A stretch of 64,000 bases of DNA, taken from the NCBI GenBank assembly GCA_017433905.1, contig JAFRGI010000017.1, forward strand, positions 1 to 64,000, read 5' to 3'. Numbering within the stretch: position 1 is the first letter of the stretch; each line of letters opens with the position of its first letter. Of this stretch, positions 16,682-23,293 are shown one piece after another. A model generated the notes under the pieces. That model saw only the letters and a program-made list of their open reading frames with translations, searched no databases and was not told the origin of the DNA. A program made the position numbers and the translations under genes. The stretch is from Ruminococcus sp. (lineage in GTDB: Bacteria > Bacillota > Clostridia > Oscillospirales > Acutalibacteraceae).

Positions 16682-16837
16682 TCAAGTAACATATCCAAGT
16701 TTGATCAGCTTTTTATTTGCGACGTTTATGCACGGAATCTCGTTGTTCTTGACCATTCTCCGCAGCGCCCGCAAGGTGAAATCCGTTTCCGGGTCGATTT
16801 TTTTCAACTCTGCGTACGCTTTCGGAATGGTTCTCAT
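16682..16837 (-). CDS. 51-residue DNA-binding protein, excisionase-like
   Basis: Short frame translating as MRTIPKAYAE... with the core TDFTLRALRRMVKNNEIPCINV and ending KKLIKLGYVT. The pattern (helix, T-x-x-x-LRRMV helix, IP-x-x-x-V strand, basic residues) is that of small winged-helix excisionase-like proteins found next to integrases in Firmicutes elements. A purine-rich GAGGATG overlaps the start, so initiation strength is unclear. Relatives that I recall continue with a few more residues (I-N-L-D type), so the C-terminus may be clipped. Confidence 0.5.
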   Translation of the reverse strand: MRTIPKAYAELKKIDPETDFTLRALRRMVKNNEIPCINVANKKLIKLGYVT

Positions 16838-16892
16838 CCTCGGTGATCTTTTATTTTCCAAAATTCAATACCATCCTAATCTTTTTGTTGGA

Positions 16893-16920
16893 GCCTGCCG
16901 GCAAACAACTGTCGGCAGGC
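16893..16920. terminator. 8-bp inverted repeat between the two small DNA-binding genes
   Basis: GCCTGCCG / CGGCAGGC with a 12-nt loop, 16 nt past the stop of the 58-residue gene on the minus strand. Short A/T runs lie on either side, so its direction is uncertain. Confidence 0.45.
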
Positions 16921-16935
16921 ATTTTGCATTGTTGA

Positions 16936-17112
16936 CTAAACCCTTCGCTTCTTCATCCACTCGCGGAGGGCTTCCGGGCTGACCTTCATATTCTTACCGA
17001 CTCTGATAAGCGGAAAGTCCTCACGCTGCATGATTCTTCTCGCTGTGGGCAGGCTGCAACTAAGCGCCTGCGCCACTTCCTTCGTATTCAGTAGTTTTGT
17101 TTTTGATTCCAT
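16936..17112 (-). CDS. 58-residue helix-turn-helix protein (MerR/Xis-type, HTH_17-like)
   Basis: Translates as MESKTKLLNTKEVAQALSCS..., then PTARRIMQREDFPLIRVGKN and EALREWMKKRRV. The order 'LNTKEVAQAL, S-x-x-T-ARRIM, FP-I-RVGKN-KV, L-EWM' is the classic excisionase/HTH_17 signature, with a recognition helix and a wing. It would bind near the attachment sites or control int. It lies 11 nt downstream of the replication initiator gene on the same strand. Confidence 0.8.
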   Translation of the reverse strand: MESKTKLLNTKEVAQALSCSLPTARRIMQREDFPLIRVGKNMKVSPEALREWMKKRRV

Positions 17113-17123
17113 ATTGCCCTTCC

Positions 17124-17903
17124 TTAATTGCCGTATAAGCTGTCAGTGTCCAGTGTGTCGATGGAATTGTATAACACTGTCAGCAGATACGCTCGCATGT
17201 TATGAATTTTGTGTGGTGTTTTCTCCAACTTTTCAATAACGTACTCGATATGTTCAGCAGTCAATAAGGATAGTCGTTGATTAAATGTGCTCCTCGGAAT
17301 ACATCTCTGACCAATGCGTATGCTTTCTTCGTCCGAACATAATGTATCGGACAGAAGGCTGACGATTTCATTAACAACACCTTCGCTGTATCGCTCCGTC
17401 AGAATATCATATTCGATTTGGTCTTTGATTTGTGATTCCGCTATATGATAACTAATAGATTGATTGATATGACTCTTTTCAATCTGATTATTCTCAATCT
17501 TACTACGTGCGGATTTTCCGCACTCACCAACGCGGATTTCCCGCGTTGCACACTGCGATTTTTCCGCATTCATGTCTGCGGATTTCTCGCACTCTACATT
17601 ACTCACATAAATTAAATCAGGTTTTCCTTTGCCTTGTTTGCGCCTGCGTATCAGTTGATACTCTTCCAACTCCCGAAACATCGCGGTCGCCTTATCGTGT
17701 CCGCAACCGATGCTTCGGCATACTTCCAAATTTGAAAACATAACAACGGTGTTGCCGTTTTCGTCATTAAAATCGTTCTTTTCCGATAACGATTTTCTGT
17801 TTAACAACAGCATATATAAAATCTTAGCGTCATTGGAAAGTTGACTGAATTTGTCTGAAAATAGTGCCTGCGGCATTTTGTAAAACTTTTGGGTAGTTTT
17901 CAT
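17124..17903 (-). CDS. RepA_N-type replication initiator
   Basis: 259 residues from the ATG at 17903. The N-terminal 110 residues match the RepA_N domain of Firmicutes plasmids and integrative elements: FYKMPQALF, LSNDAKILYMLLLNRKSLS, FSNLEVCRSIGCGHDKA and LIRRRKQGKGKPDLIYV. The C-terminal part has the helical region seen in element-borne homologues, ending near HNMRAYLLTVLYN, where related proteins keep an IxNxxAYLxxxLYN motif. It suggests the excised circle can replicate. The start overlaps the stop of the coiled-coil gene (ATGA). Confidence 0.85.
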   Translation of the reverse strand: MKTTQKFYKMPQALFSDKFSQLSNDAKILYMLLLNRKSLSEKNDFNDENGNTVVMFSNLEVCRSIGCGHDKATAMFRELEEYQLIRRRKQGKGKPDLIYVSNVECEKSADMNAEKSQCATREIRVGECGKSARSKIENNQIEKSHINQSISYHIAESQIKDQIEYDILTERYSEGVVNEIVSLLSDTLCSDEESIRIGQRCIPRSTFNQRLSLLTAEHIEYVIEKLEKTPHKIHNMRAYLLTVLYNSIDTLDTDSLYGN

Positions 17904-18427
17904 TTGAGTATAAATGTATTGAGAATCTCCAGAAATAGCAGTATCAGTAACGCAACACAACCCGCCCAAAAGAGAAAGCCTTTGATTTGGTTGAATGTAA
18001 AGAACTTGTTTTTGCGTTCCTCAGTCTGAGAAATCAGATCATCCATATTTCTGATGTACTTCTCCGTTTGCTTGGACAATTGTTCTTCCGCTGTTTCGGC
18101 TTTTGTTGCGAAACGCGGATAGCTGTCTTTCAACGGGTCGGAAAGCCGCATTGTCAGCTTATTTAACTCTGCGGCGAGGTTTTGACTGAGAAGCTGATTG
18201 GCGGTGACTTGTCCTGCGACGGTTTTCGTCAAATCGTTCATCCTCTCTGTCATCTGCTGCAAAAAGCTGTTTTGTTCGCGCTTCAAAGCTTTCCACTGCT
18301 CGGTGTATTCTGCCAACACTTCCTTGAGCAGGCTGTTTTCCAGCTCCTGCTTGCTTTGCTGATTCAGGTTGTGCAGTTGTTCTCTCGCTGGTGCCGGCTG
18401 TCCTGTCTCCTGATTTTGTAAACTCAT
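17900..18427 (-). CDS. Coiled-coil protein with C-terminal membrane anchor, mobilization cassette
   Basis: 175 residues, mostly Gln/Glu/Lys-rich helices with heptad spacing (about 20-130), then a single membrane helix at about 152-170 (FLFWAGCVALLILLFLEIL). A strong AAGGAGGCGAT site lies 7-8 nt before the ATG at 18427. Similar genes sit beside relaxases in mobilizable elements of Firmicutes; a role in tethering the relaxosome to the membrane is inference only. The first 269 nt lie inside the 3' part of the relaxase gene in another frame. Confidence 0.75.
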   Translation of the reverse strand: MSLQNQETGQPAPAREQLHNLNQQSKQELENSLLKEVLAEYTEQWKALKREQNSFLQQMTERMNDLTKTVAGQVTANQLLSQNLAAELNKLTMRLSDPLKDSYPRFATKAETAEEQLSKQTEKYIRNMDDLISQTEERKNKFFTFNQIKGFLFWAGCVALLILLFLEILNTFILK

Positions 18428-19154
18428 ATATTATCGCCTCCTTCGTATAAGCCTTTCCCAGCTTGCTGCCACGAATGGGCTTCTTTTTATTTGGGTGCAA
18501 ATAGCTGATTGTTTTTGCGGTGTTGCGAGCGATCGTCACACCGTATTTGTTGAGGTGCTTTTCAAAATCCGTCATGTTGCTACAAATTTTGAGAGCTTCC
18601 GCGATAACCTCTCTCAGCTCCTCCTTCCATGAGGTACCACCCTTCAAAACGATTTGCCGTTCCTCGCTCTTGATTCGGTCTGCCGACGGCTTTCTGAAAT
18701 CAAGCGTGGAGTAACCGTATTTCGCGGCTATCTCGTTGGAGTGGTCTTTCAGCCTGCCGTATTCATTGTTTGTGAAGTGCAGCATTTTCCCATTGACAAA
18801 CGACACGCTGTTCACAATGATGTGACAGTGAATGTGATTTTTGTCCGTGTGCGTTGCGATGATGTACTCATTATCTGGAAACGCTTCCTGTGCCAGCTCC
18901 TCCGTTAAGCGGTGAGCTTCTTCCGGACTGATGTTGTCCTTCGGGTCAAAGCTGTGCTTGAAGTGGTAATATTTCCGGCTGTCATACCTCTGCGCTTTAT
19001 GAAATAACTGCGCTGTTTCTGCAAACTGCCGTGCATAGTCGCGGTTGTCGTCAAGTGCGTAGGAAGTGACGATTGCTGCTTTCTTTTCATCGGTGATGTA
19101 GTCGATCGCTTTTCCCGGCTTGCCCTTGCAGCCGCAGCCTTTGAATAAGGGCAT
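18159..19154 (-). CDS. Relaxase / mobilization nuclease (MobA-like, PF03432 type)
   Basis: 331 residues. It nicks the element at oriT and carries the strand to the recipient. A Tyr near the N-terminus (Tyr19 in AIDYITD) is the likely nucleophile. His64 and His67 form motif II (YHFKHSF), and the metal triad is THTDKNHIHCH, residues 101-111, of the HxxxxHxH type. The C-terminal 89 residues are low-complexity and basic, and share DNA with the next gene in a different frame. MobC is encoded 4 nt upstream. No coupling protein is nearby, so a co-resident conjugative system is needed. Confidence 0.9.
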   Translation of the reverse strand: MPLFKGCGCKGKPGKAIDYITDEKKAAIVTSYALDDNRDYARQFAETAQLFHKAQRYDSRKYYHFKHSFDPKDNISPEEAHRLTEELAQEAFPDNEYIIATHTDKNHIHCHIIVNSVSFVNGKMLHFTNNEYGRLKDHSNEIAAKYGYSTLDFRKPSADRIKSEERQIVLKGGTSWKEELREVIAEALKICSNMTDFEKHLNKYGVTIARNTAKTISYLHPNKKKPIRGSKLGKAYTKEAIIYEFTKSGDRTAGTSERTTAQPESAKQAGAGKQPAQGSVGRIHRAVESFEARTKQLFAADDREDERFDENRRRTSHRQSASQSKPRRRVK

Positions 19155-19158
19155 ATCC

Positions 19159-19479
19159 TCACACTCCTAACTGTTCCGACAACGCATAGAGTTTGCGGTA
19201 TGTATTTTGACATTCCTGCAAGGCAGTGATAATCTCACGCTCAGTCGTCGGAGAGAATTGGTTTATCCTCCGCGTAAGCTGATTGAGATTCACGCCTTGC
19301 CGTTTCAATTCCGACAGTAGAGGAATGAAATCATTGATAACAATTACTTTTCCTTTTCTGATGGTTTCGATAAAGAATTCTGTCAGCGACAGTCCGCTTG
19401 CTGCAAGCTTCCTTTGAAGCAAGGCGTATTCTTTATCGTTCAGGCGAAACGACACCTGATGTGACCGTGTTCTTTTCAA
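19159..19479 (-). CDS. mobC: MobC-like relaxosome accessory protein
   Basis: 106 residues. The N-terminal ribbon-helix-helix (QVSFRLNDKEYALLQRKLAASGLSLTEFF) binds DNA. The C-terminal helix contains GVNLNQLTRRINQ, the hallmark of the MobC family (G-x-N-x-NQ-ar-iN). It would open oriT and assist the relaxase encoded immediately downstream. The likely oriT lies just upstream of this gene. Confidence 0.9.
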   Translation of the reverse strand: MKRTRSHQVSFRLNDKEYALLQRKLAASGLSLTEFFIETIRKGKVIVINDFIPLLSELKRQGVNLNQLTRRINQFSPTTEREIITALQECQNTYRKLYALSEQLGV

Positions 19480-19500
19480 ATGGCTTTCGCCTCCTTCCTT

Positions 19501-19557
19501 GGGGGATTGGGGGTCGCCCCCAACGAGGTGTCATTGGCTTGCCAATGGCGTACCTCG
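19501..19557. other. Candidate oriT: nested inverted repeats upstream of mobC
   Basis: A perfect 7-bp hairpin TTGGGGG / CCCCCAA with 3-nt loop (19507-19523) is followed at once by CATTGGC TT GCCAATG (19532-19547) flanked by CGAGGT and ACCTCG (19524-19529, 19552-19557). Position directly upstream of mobC-relaxase is where firmicute Mob cassettes keep oriT. The nic site is not identified. Confidence 0.55.
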
Positions 19558-19802
19558 CTATCCGTAAAATAAGTTACAGCGGGTTCAGATAAAACAAATG
19601 ATAAACCGACTGTGTTGAGCTTTGATACCCGACAGAAGAAAGAGAATAATGAACAAATCATTAAAATCATCAGCGAAGCTGACGCAGCTTCCTCTGTAGG
19701 GAATCAAGACTCCGAATAAGCGTTTAGTACCTCCTGTTCCTTGAAATATGTTCAATGCTTCTTCTCCCTTCACGATTGAATTCCGTCTTTTCTAAACTTC
19801 CT

Positions 19803-19849
19803 GCGTGTGACGGTATCATTATACTATCACACGCATAATTGTTTGTCAA
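19803..19849 (-). promoter_or_regulatory. Promoter with embedded operator for the mob operon
   Basis: On the minus strand: TTGACA (19844-19849), 17 nt, TAGTAT (19821-19826), reading toward mobC. The spacer and -10 lie within an 8-bp inverted repeat, GCGTGTGA (19803-19810) / TCACACGC (19827-19834), a likely repressor site. A third partial half-site GCGTGATA occurs at about 19861. The rest of the 499-nt gap 19480-19978 contains no supportable gene. Confidence 0.55.
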
Positions 19850-19900
19850 TACCTGCAACTGCGTGATACGATTGATATTATTACAACTTTGAATCCTGCG

Positions 19901-19929
19901 TTGACAGTTTTGAGATGATATGATATACT
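19901..19929 (+). promoter_or_regulatory. Promoter of the unknown zinc-motif gene
   Basis: TTGACA, 17 nt, TATACT, about 50 nt before the ATG at 19979 with GGAAGGAG between. It is back-to-back with the mob promoter. Confidence 0.65.
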
Positions 19930-19978
19930 CTTAACGAAAGTTCAGATAATATAGAATCACGGAAGGAGTTTTATATTG

Positions 19979-21001
19979 ATGAAAAAAATTTTTTTCTATA
20001 TTGACCGTTCCAACAAACAAATTCGGTTTATCCACTATCCGATTGACAGAAAAGGCAATATGATTGGAGAAACCGAGCAACATTCTTCTATCAGCTTTGA
20101 TGATGTGTTGACCATGACGGAGGAAATGAGCCGCTCTTTCTTCTCAGATTTGCAGACAATTTGCGGGAGATTACAGTATTACTTGGATTTCGGCAAGCAG
20201 AAATATCCCGCCTGTGAGAAGGAGATGGCGGAATACAGAAGCAAATACGAAAACAACTTTTTGGCTTTGTTTCTGATAAACATTCTTGAAACTGAGTATT
20301 GGGCGCAAAGGGACAGGCTGCTGTCATGGGATCCGGTTATTATTGTTACGGCGATTTTTAATATCAATATCAAAAGGGCGAAAAAAGTCCTTGCAAAAAA
20401 GGTTCAGGAACTTAAAGCAGCTGTGAACAGGCTTGCACTGTACATAGAACAGGATTTCAAGTGCGATATTGAGCAAACAATGACAGCAAAGTCGGAAATC
20501 AAAGCAACTGTTGAGGACGACGAAGATCGGGTGTACATGGGCTTGAACAACAGCTTTGAACCGTTTGTATATTTCTTTTCTCGAAAAATACAGAGCAGCA
20601 ATATCAATCTGTATCGCTGCGTAAACTGCGGACTAAAGTATTTCCATACTTCTGACAGAATTTACTGCAGCCGCGAGGAATGTCAGCACGTCAAGCTGTT
20701 GGAGTATAACCGAAATCTGCGCGAAACCAGAAAGCAGGACGTTTACCGCAACCTGATCGACAGCTACAACGCCTATGTCCGTCAGCTCAAGCGTAAGCTC
20801 ACACTCATGCGCATTGAAGATTCCGATATGCAGATTTTTGAAAAGGAGCAGGAAAAGTGCGCCGCCGTCATCAGGGAAGCAGCCAGCGATTACCGCGAGC
20901 AGAAGAAACCCATTGACGACGAATTAAACGAACTCGTTCAGAAAAATCGGCAAAAGATGAAAGAAGTCACAGATAGGATTACGGAGAAGTATTTTGGGTG
21001 A
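19979..21001 (+). CDS. Unknown element-borne protein with a CxxC...C...C zinc-binding-like motif
   Basis: 340 residues; I do not recognise a named function. The N-terminal 200 residues are helical with no transmembrane segment. A central motif CVNCGLKYFHTS...YCSREEC (about residues 218-238) has four cysteines, as in short zinc ribbons of the MazG-like/CGNR-type. The C-terminal 100 residues are strongly charged helices (KRKLTLMRIEDSD, EKEQEKCAAVIREAA, NRQKMKEVTDRI) likely to form a coiled coil. Similar DUF-type proteins with a C-terminal zinc knuckle occur in clostridial mobile elements. It is monocistronic, with its own promoter between the mob operon and the restriction system. Regulatory or defence roles are both possible. 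Confidence 0.6.
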   Translation: MKKIFFYIDRSNKQIRFIHYPIDRKGNMIGETEQHSSISFDDVLTMTEEMSRSFFSDLQTICGRLQYYLDFGKQKYPACEKEMAEYRSKYENNFLALFLINILETEYWAQRDRLLSWDPVIIVTAIFNINIKRAKKVLAKKVQELKAAVNRLALYIEQDFKCDIEQTMTAKSEIKATVEDDEDRVYMGLNNSFEPFVYFFSRKIQSSNINLYRCVNCGLKYFHTSDRIYCSREECQHVKLLEYNRNLRETRKQDVYRNLIDSYNAYVRQLKRKLTLMRIEDSDMQIFEKEQEKCAAVIREAASDYREQKKPIDDELNELVQKNRQKMKEVTDRITEKYFG

Positions 21002-21088
21002 CGATAACTAAGGTGAATAAACAATCCTAAGTAAATCCGATATAAAGCTATTGAAAATTAATCCGAAATATGTTAAACTGTATCTAAT

Positions 21089-21104
21089 TTCAGCGAATGC
21101 TGAA
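21089..21104. promoter_or_regulatory. Candidate operator upstream of the XRE regulator
   Basis: Perfect palindromic arms TTCAGC / GCTGAA with a 4-nt spacer, followed by a related TTCAG at 21110-21114. It lies 50-65 nt upstream of the regulator start, where controller proteins of restriction systems bind. Confidence 0.4.
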
Positions 21105-21155
21105 TTTAATTCAGTGATAATTGAAGCGATAAACTTCTTTAATGGGGTAGATATT

Positions 21156-21368
21156 ATGTCCGTTAGTTATAAAAAGCTATGGAAAATGCTGATTGATAAA
21201 GATATGAAAAAGAAAGACCTGTGCGCAGCGGCAGGAATCAGCCATGCTTCTATGGCTAAATTAGGGAAAAATGAAAATGTTACAACTGATGTGTTAGTAA
21301 AAATCTGCACAGCCTTACAATGTGACATCGGAGATATAATGGAATTAACACATGATTCTATTTTGTGA
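21156..21368 (+). CDS. Small XRE-family regulator (probable controller of the R-M operon)
   Basis: 70 residues comprising one Cro/C1-type helix-turn-helix: KKDLCAAAGISHASMAKLGKNENVTTDVLVKICTAL, ending in DIGDIMEL, as in the HTH_26 group. The frame stays open upstream to 21051, but the ATG at 21156 with a GGGG site 8 nt before it starts exactly at the domain. It precedes the methylase gene by 15 nt, the standard place for a controller gene that delays restriction until the methylase has acted (inference). Confidence 0.82.
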   Translation: MSVSYKKLWKMLIDKDMKKKDLCAAAGISHASMAKLGKNENVTTDVLVKICTALQCDIGDIMELTHDSIL

Positions 21369-21383
21369 AAGGGGGTAAGTATA

Positions 21384-23279
21384 GTGGCAGAATTAGCAGT
21401 TAAAAAAGTCGAAACGGTTCAAGCAAAGCCGATTTTAAAATGGGCAGGCGGAAAGACACAGTTGTTAGGAGACCTTTTACCTAAAGTCCCGAACTCTTAC
21501 AGTCAATATATTGAGCCTTTCTTTGGCGGTGGTGCATTGTTCTTTGCACTTCAACCGGAAAATGCTATTATTGCAGACAGTAATCCTGAGATCATTAATG
21601 TATATCGGGAAGTGGCTGAACATGTGGAAGATGTGATTCAATACTTAAAGAAATATGAAAATACTTCCGAAATGTTTTATGCAGTACGCGGTCAAGACTG
21701 GACGAAGCTTCCTAAATCAGAAGCAGCTGCGAGAACCATATATTTGAACAAAACGTGCTTTAACGGATTGTTTCGTGTCAATAAGCAGGGTCAGTTTAAT
21801 GTGCCCTATGGCAAGTATAAGAATCCTAAAATCTGTGACGAAGAAGCTCTGCGAGCTGCTTCCGTTGCATTACAAAAAGCAGATGTTCTATGCGGTGATT
21901 ACTTGTTGGTTTTGGAACACTATGCTCAACCGGGAGATTTTGTTTTTCTGGATCCTCCTTATTTGCCAATATCTGAATATGCCGATTTTAAGAGATACAC
22001 CAAAGAGCAATTCTACGAGGAAGATCATGTTGAATTAGCAAAAATGATAATGACCTTGCATGAACGTGGCTGCTACGTTATTTTAACAAACTCTAATCAC
22101 CCGTTAGTGCATGAGCTGTATGCCTCTTTTAGTATTGATGTGATTCAAACAAGACGACATATTTCTTGTAACGGCAGCACACGAAAAGGCGAGGATGTTA
22201 TTGTTACGATTCCTCCTAAAGAGCGTACATTAATTAAACTGCTTCCAAAGCCGCTACCAGAACAAGTTTCAGCTTATCCCCCTACTCGTTTTATGGGCTC
22301 CAAGCGTAAATTATTATCAGAGATATGGTCTGTTGCTTCACATTTTAAAGTAAATACCGTAGTAGACCTATTTTCGGGTTCCGGCATTGTAGGATACATG
22401 TTCAAAGCTCAAGGCAAAGCAGTTGTTTGTAACGATTATATGGCAATGTCTGCGATCTTCACTAAAGCGATGGTAGAGAATAATTCTGTTACGTTACCGT
22501 TGGATGAGGCAAAAAGCTTATTGGTCACACAAAAAGAGTCTGATCATTTTGTTGCAACAACATTCAAAGATTTATATTATAATGATGAAGAAAACGATTT
22601 AATCGACACGCTGCGTACCAATATCGCTTTGATAAAAGATCAGTATATGCATGCAATCGCAATGTCTGCGTTGATTCGTGCCTGCACAAAAAAACGCCCT
22701 CGCGGTATCTTTACCTATACAGGACAACGATACAACGATGGACGCAAGGATTTGCAAAAGACACTTGAACAGCAGTTCTTGGAAGCTGTTGAAGCAATAA
22801 ATAATGCGGTTTTTGATAATGGGCAGATAAATCGCTCTGCACAAGCGGATGCTATGGATTTGAAAATTGACCAAGCTGATTTGGTGTATATTGACCCTCC
22901 GTATTATTCAACATTATCGGATAATGAATATGTTCGAAGATATCATTTCGTGGAAGGTCTTGCTCGCGATTGGAAAGGCGTTGAGATTCAGCAACACACG
23001 CAAACAAAGAAATTCAAGTCATATCCTACGCCGTTCTCCACTCGGACAGGCGCTGCAAATGCATTTGATCATCTATTCAAAAAGTTTGCAAAAAGCATTT
23101 TGATAGTATCCTATTCATCGAACAGCTTGCCAACACAAGATGAAATGGTTGCGATTATGGCAAAGCATAAGCAACATGTAGAGGTCATTCCGATTGACTA
23201 CAAATATTCTTTTGGAAACCAGAACGATGCAAAAACACACAGAAATACCGTAAAAGAGTATCTCTTTGTAGGCTATTGA
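21384..23279 (+). CDS. Fused double adenine-specific DNA methyltransferase (D12 class), type IIS R-M
   Basis: 631 residues containing two complete Dam/D12-type N6-adenine methyltransferase domains in tandem. Domain 1 (about 14-280) has KWAGGKTQLL, FFGGGALFF and catalytic DPPY at 190-193. Domain 2 (about 298-631) has RFMGSKRKLL, DLFSGSGIVGYM and DPPY at 504-507. Fusions of two methylases, as in M.FokI, modify each strand of an asymmetric site. This fits the AlwI-type nuclease encoded 14 nt downstream. The start is GTG with AAAGGGGG upstream. Base composition is visibly AT-richer than the chromosome. Confidence 0.9.
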   Translation: MAELAVKKVETVQAKPILKWAGGKTQLLGDLLPKVPNSYSQYIEPFFGGGALFFALQPENAIIADSNPEIINVYREVAEHVEDVIQYLKKYENTSEMFYAVRGQDWTKLPKSEAAARTIYLNKTCFNGLFRVNKQGQFNVPYGKYKNPKICDEEALRAASVALQKADVLCGDYLLVLEHYAQPGDFVFLDPPYLPISEYADFKRYTKEQFYEEDHVELAKMIMTLHERGCYVILTNSNHPLVHELYASFSIDVIQTRRHISCNGSTRKGEDVIVTIPPKERTLIKLLPKPLPEQVSAYPPTRFMGSKRKLLSEIWSVASHFKVNTVVDLFSGSGIVGYMFKAQGKAVVCNDYMAMSAIFTKAMVENNSVTLPLDEAKSLLVTQKESDHFVATTFKDLYYNDEENDLIDTLRTNIALIKDQYMHAIAMSALIRACTKKRPRGIFTYTGQRYNDGRKDLQKTLEQQFLEAVEAINNAVFDNGQINRSAQADAMDLKIDQADLVYIDPPYYSTLSDNEYVRRYHFVEGLARDWKGVEIQQHTQTKKFKSYPTPFSTRTGAANAFDHLFKKFAKSILIVSYSSNSLPTQDEMVAIMAKHKQHVEVIPIDYKYSFGNQNDAKTHRNTVKEYLFVGY

Positions 23280-23293
23280 TAGAGGAAAACAAT

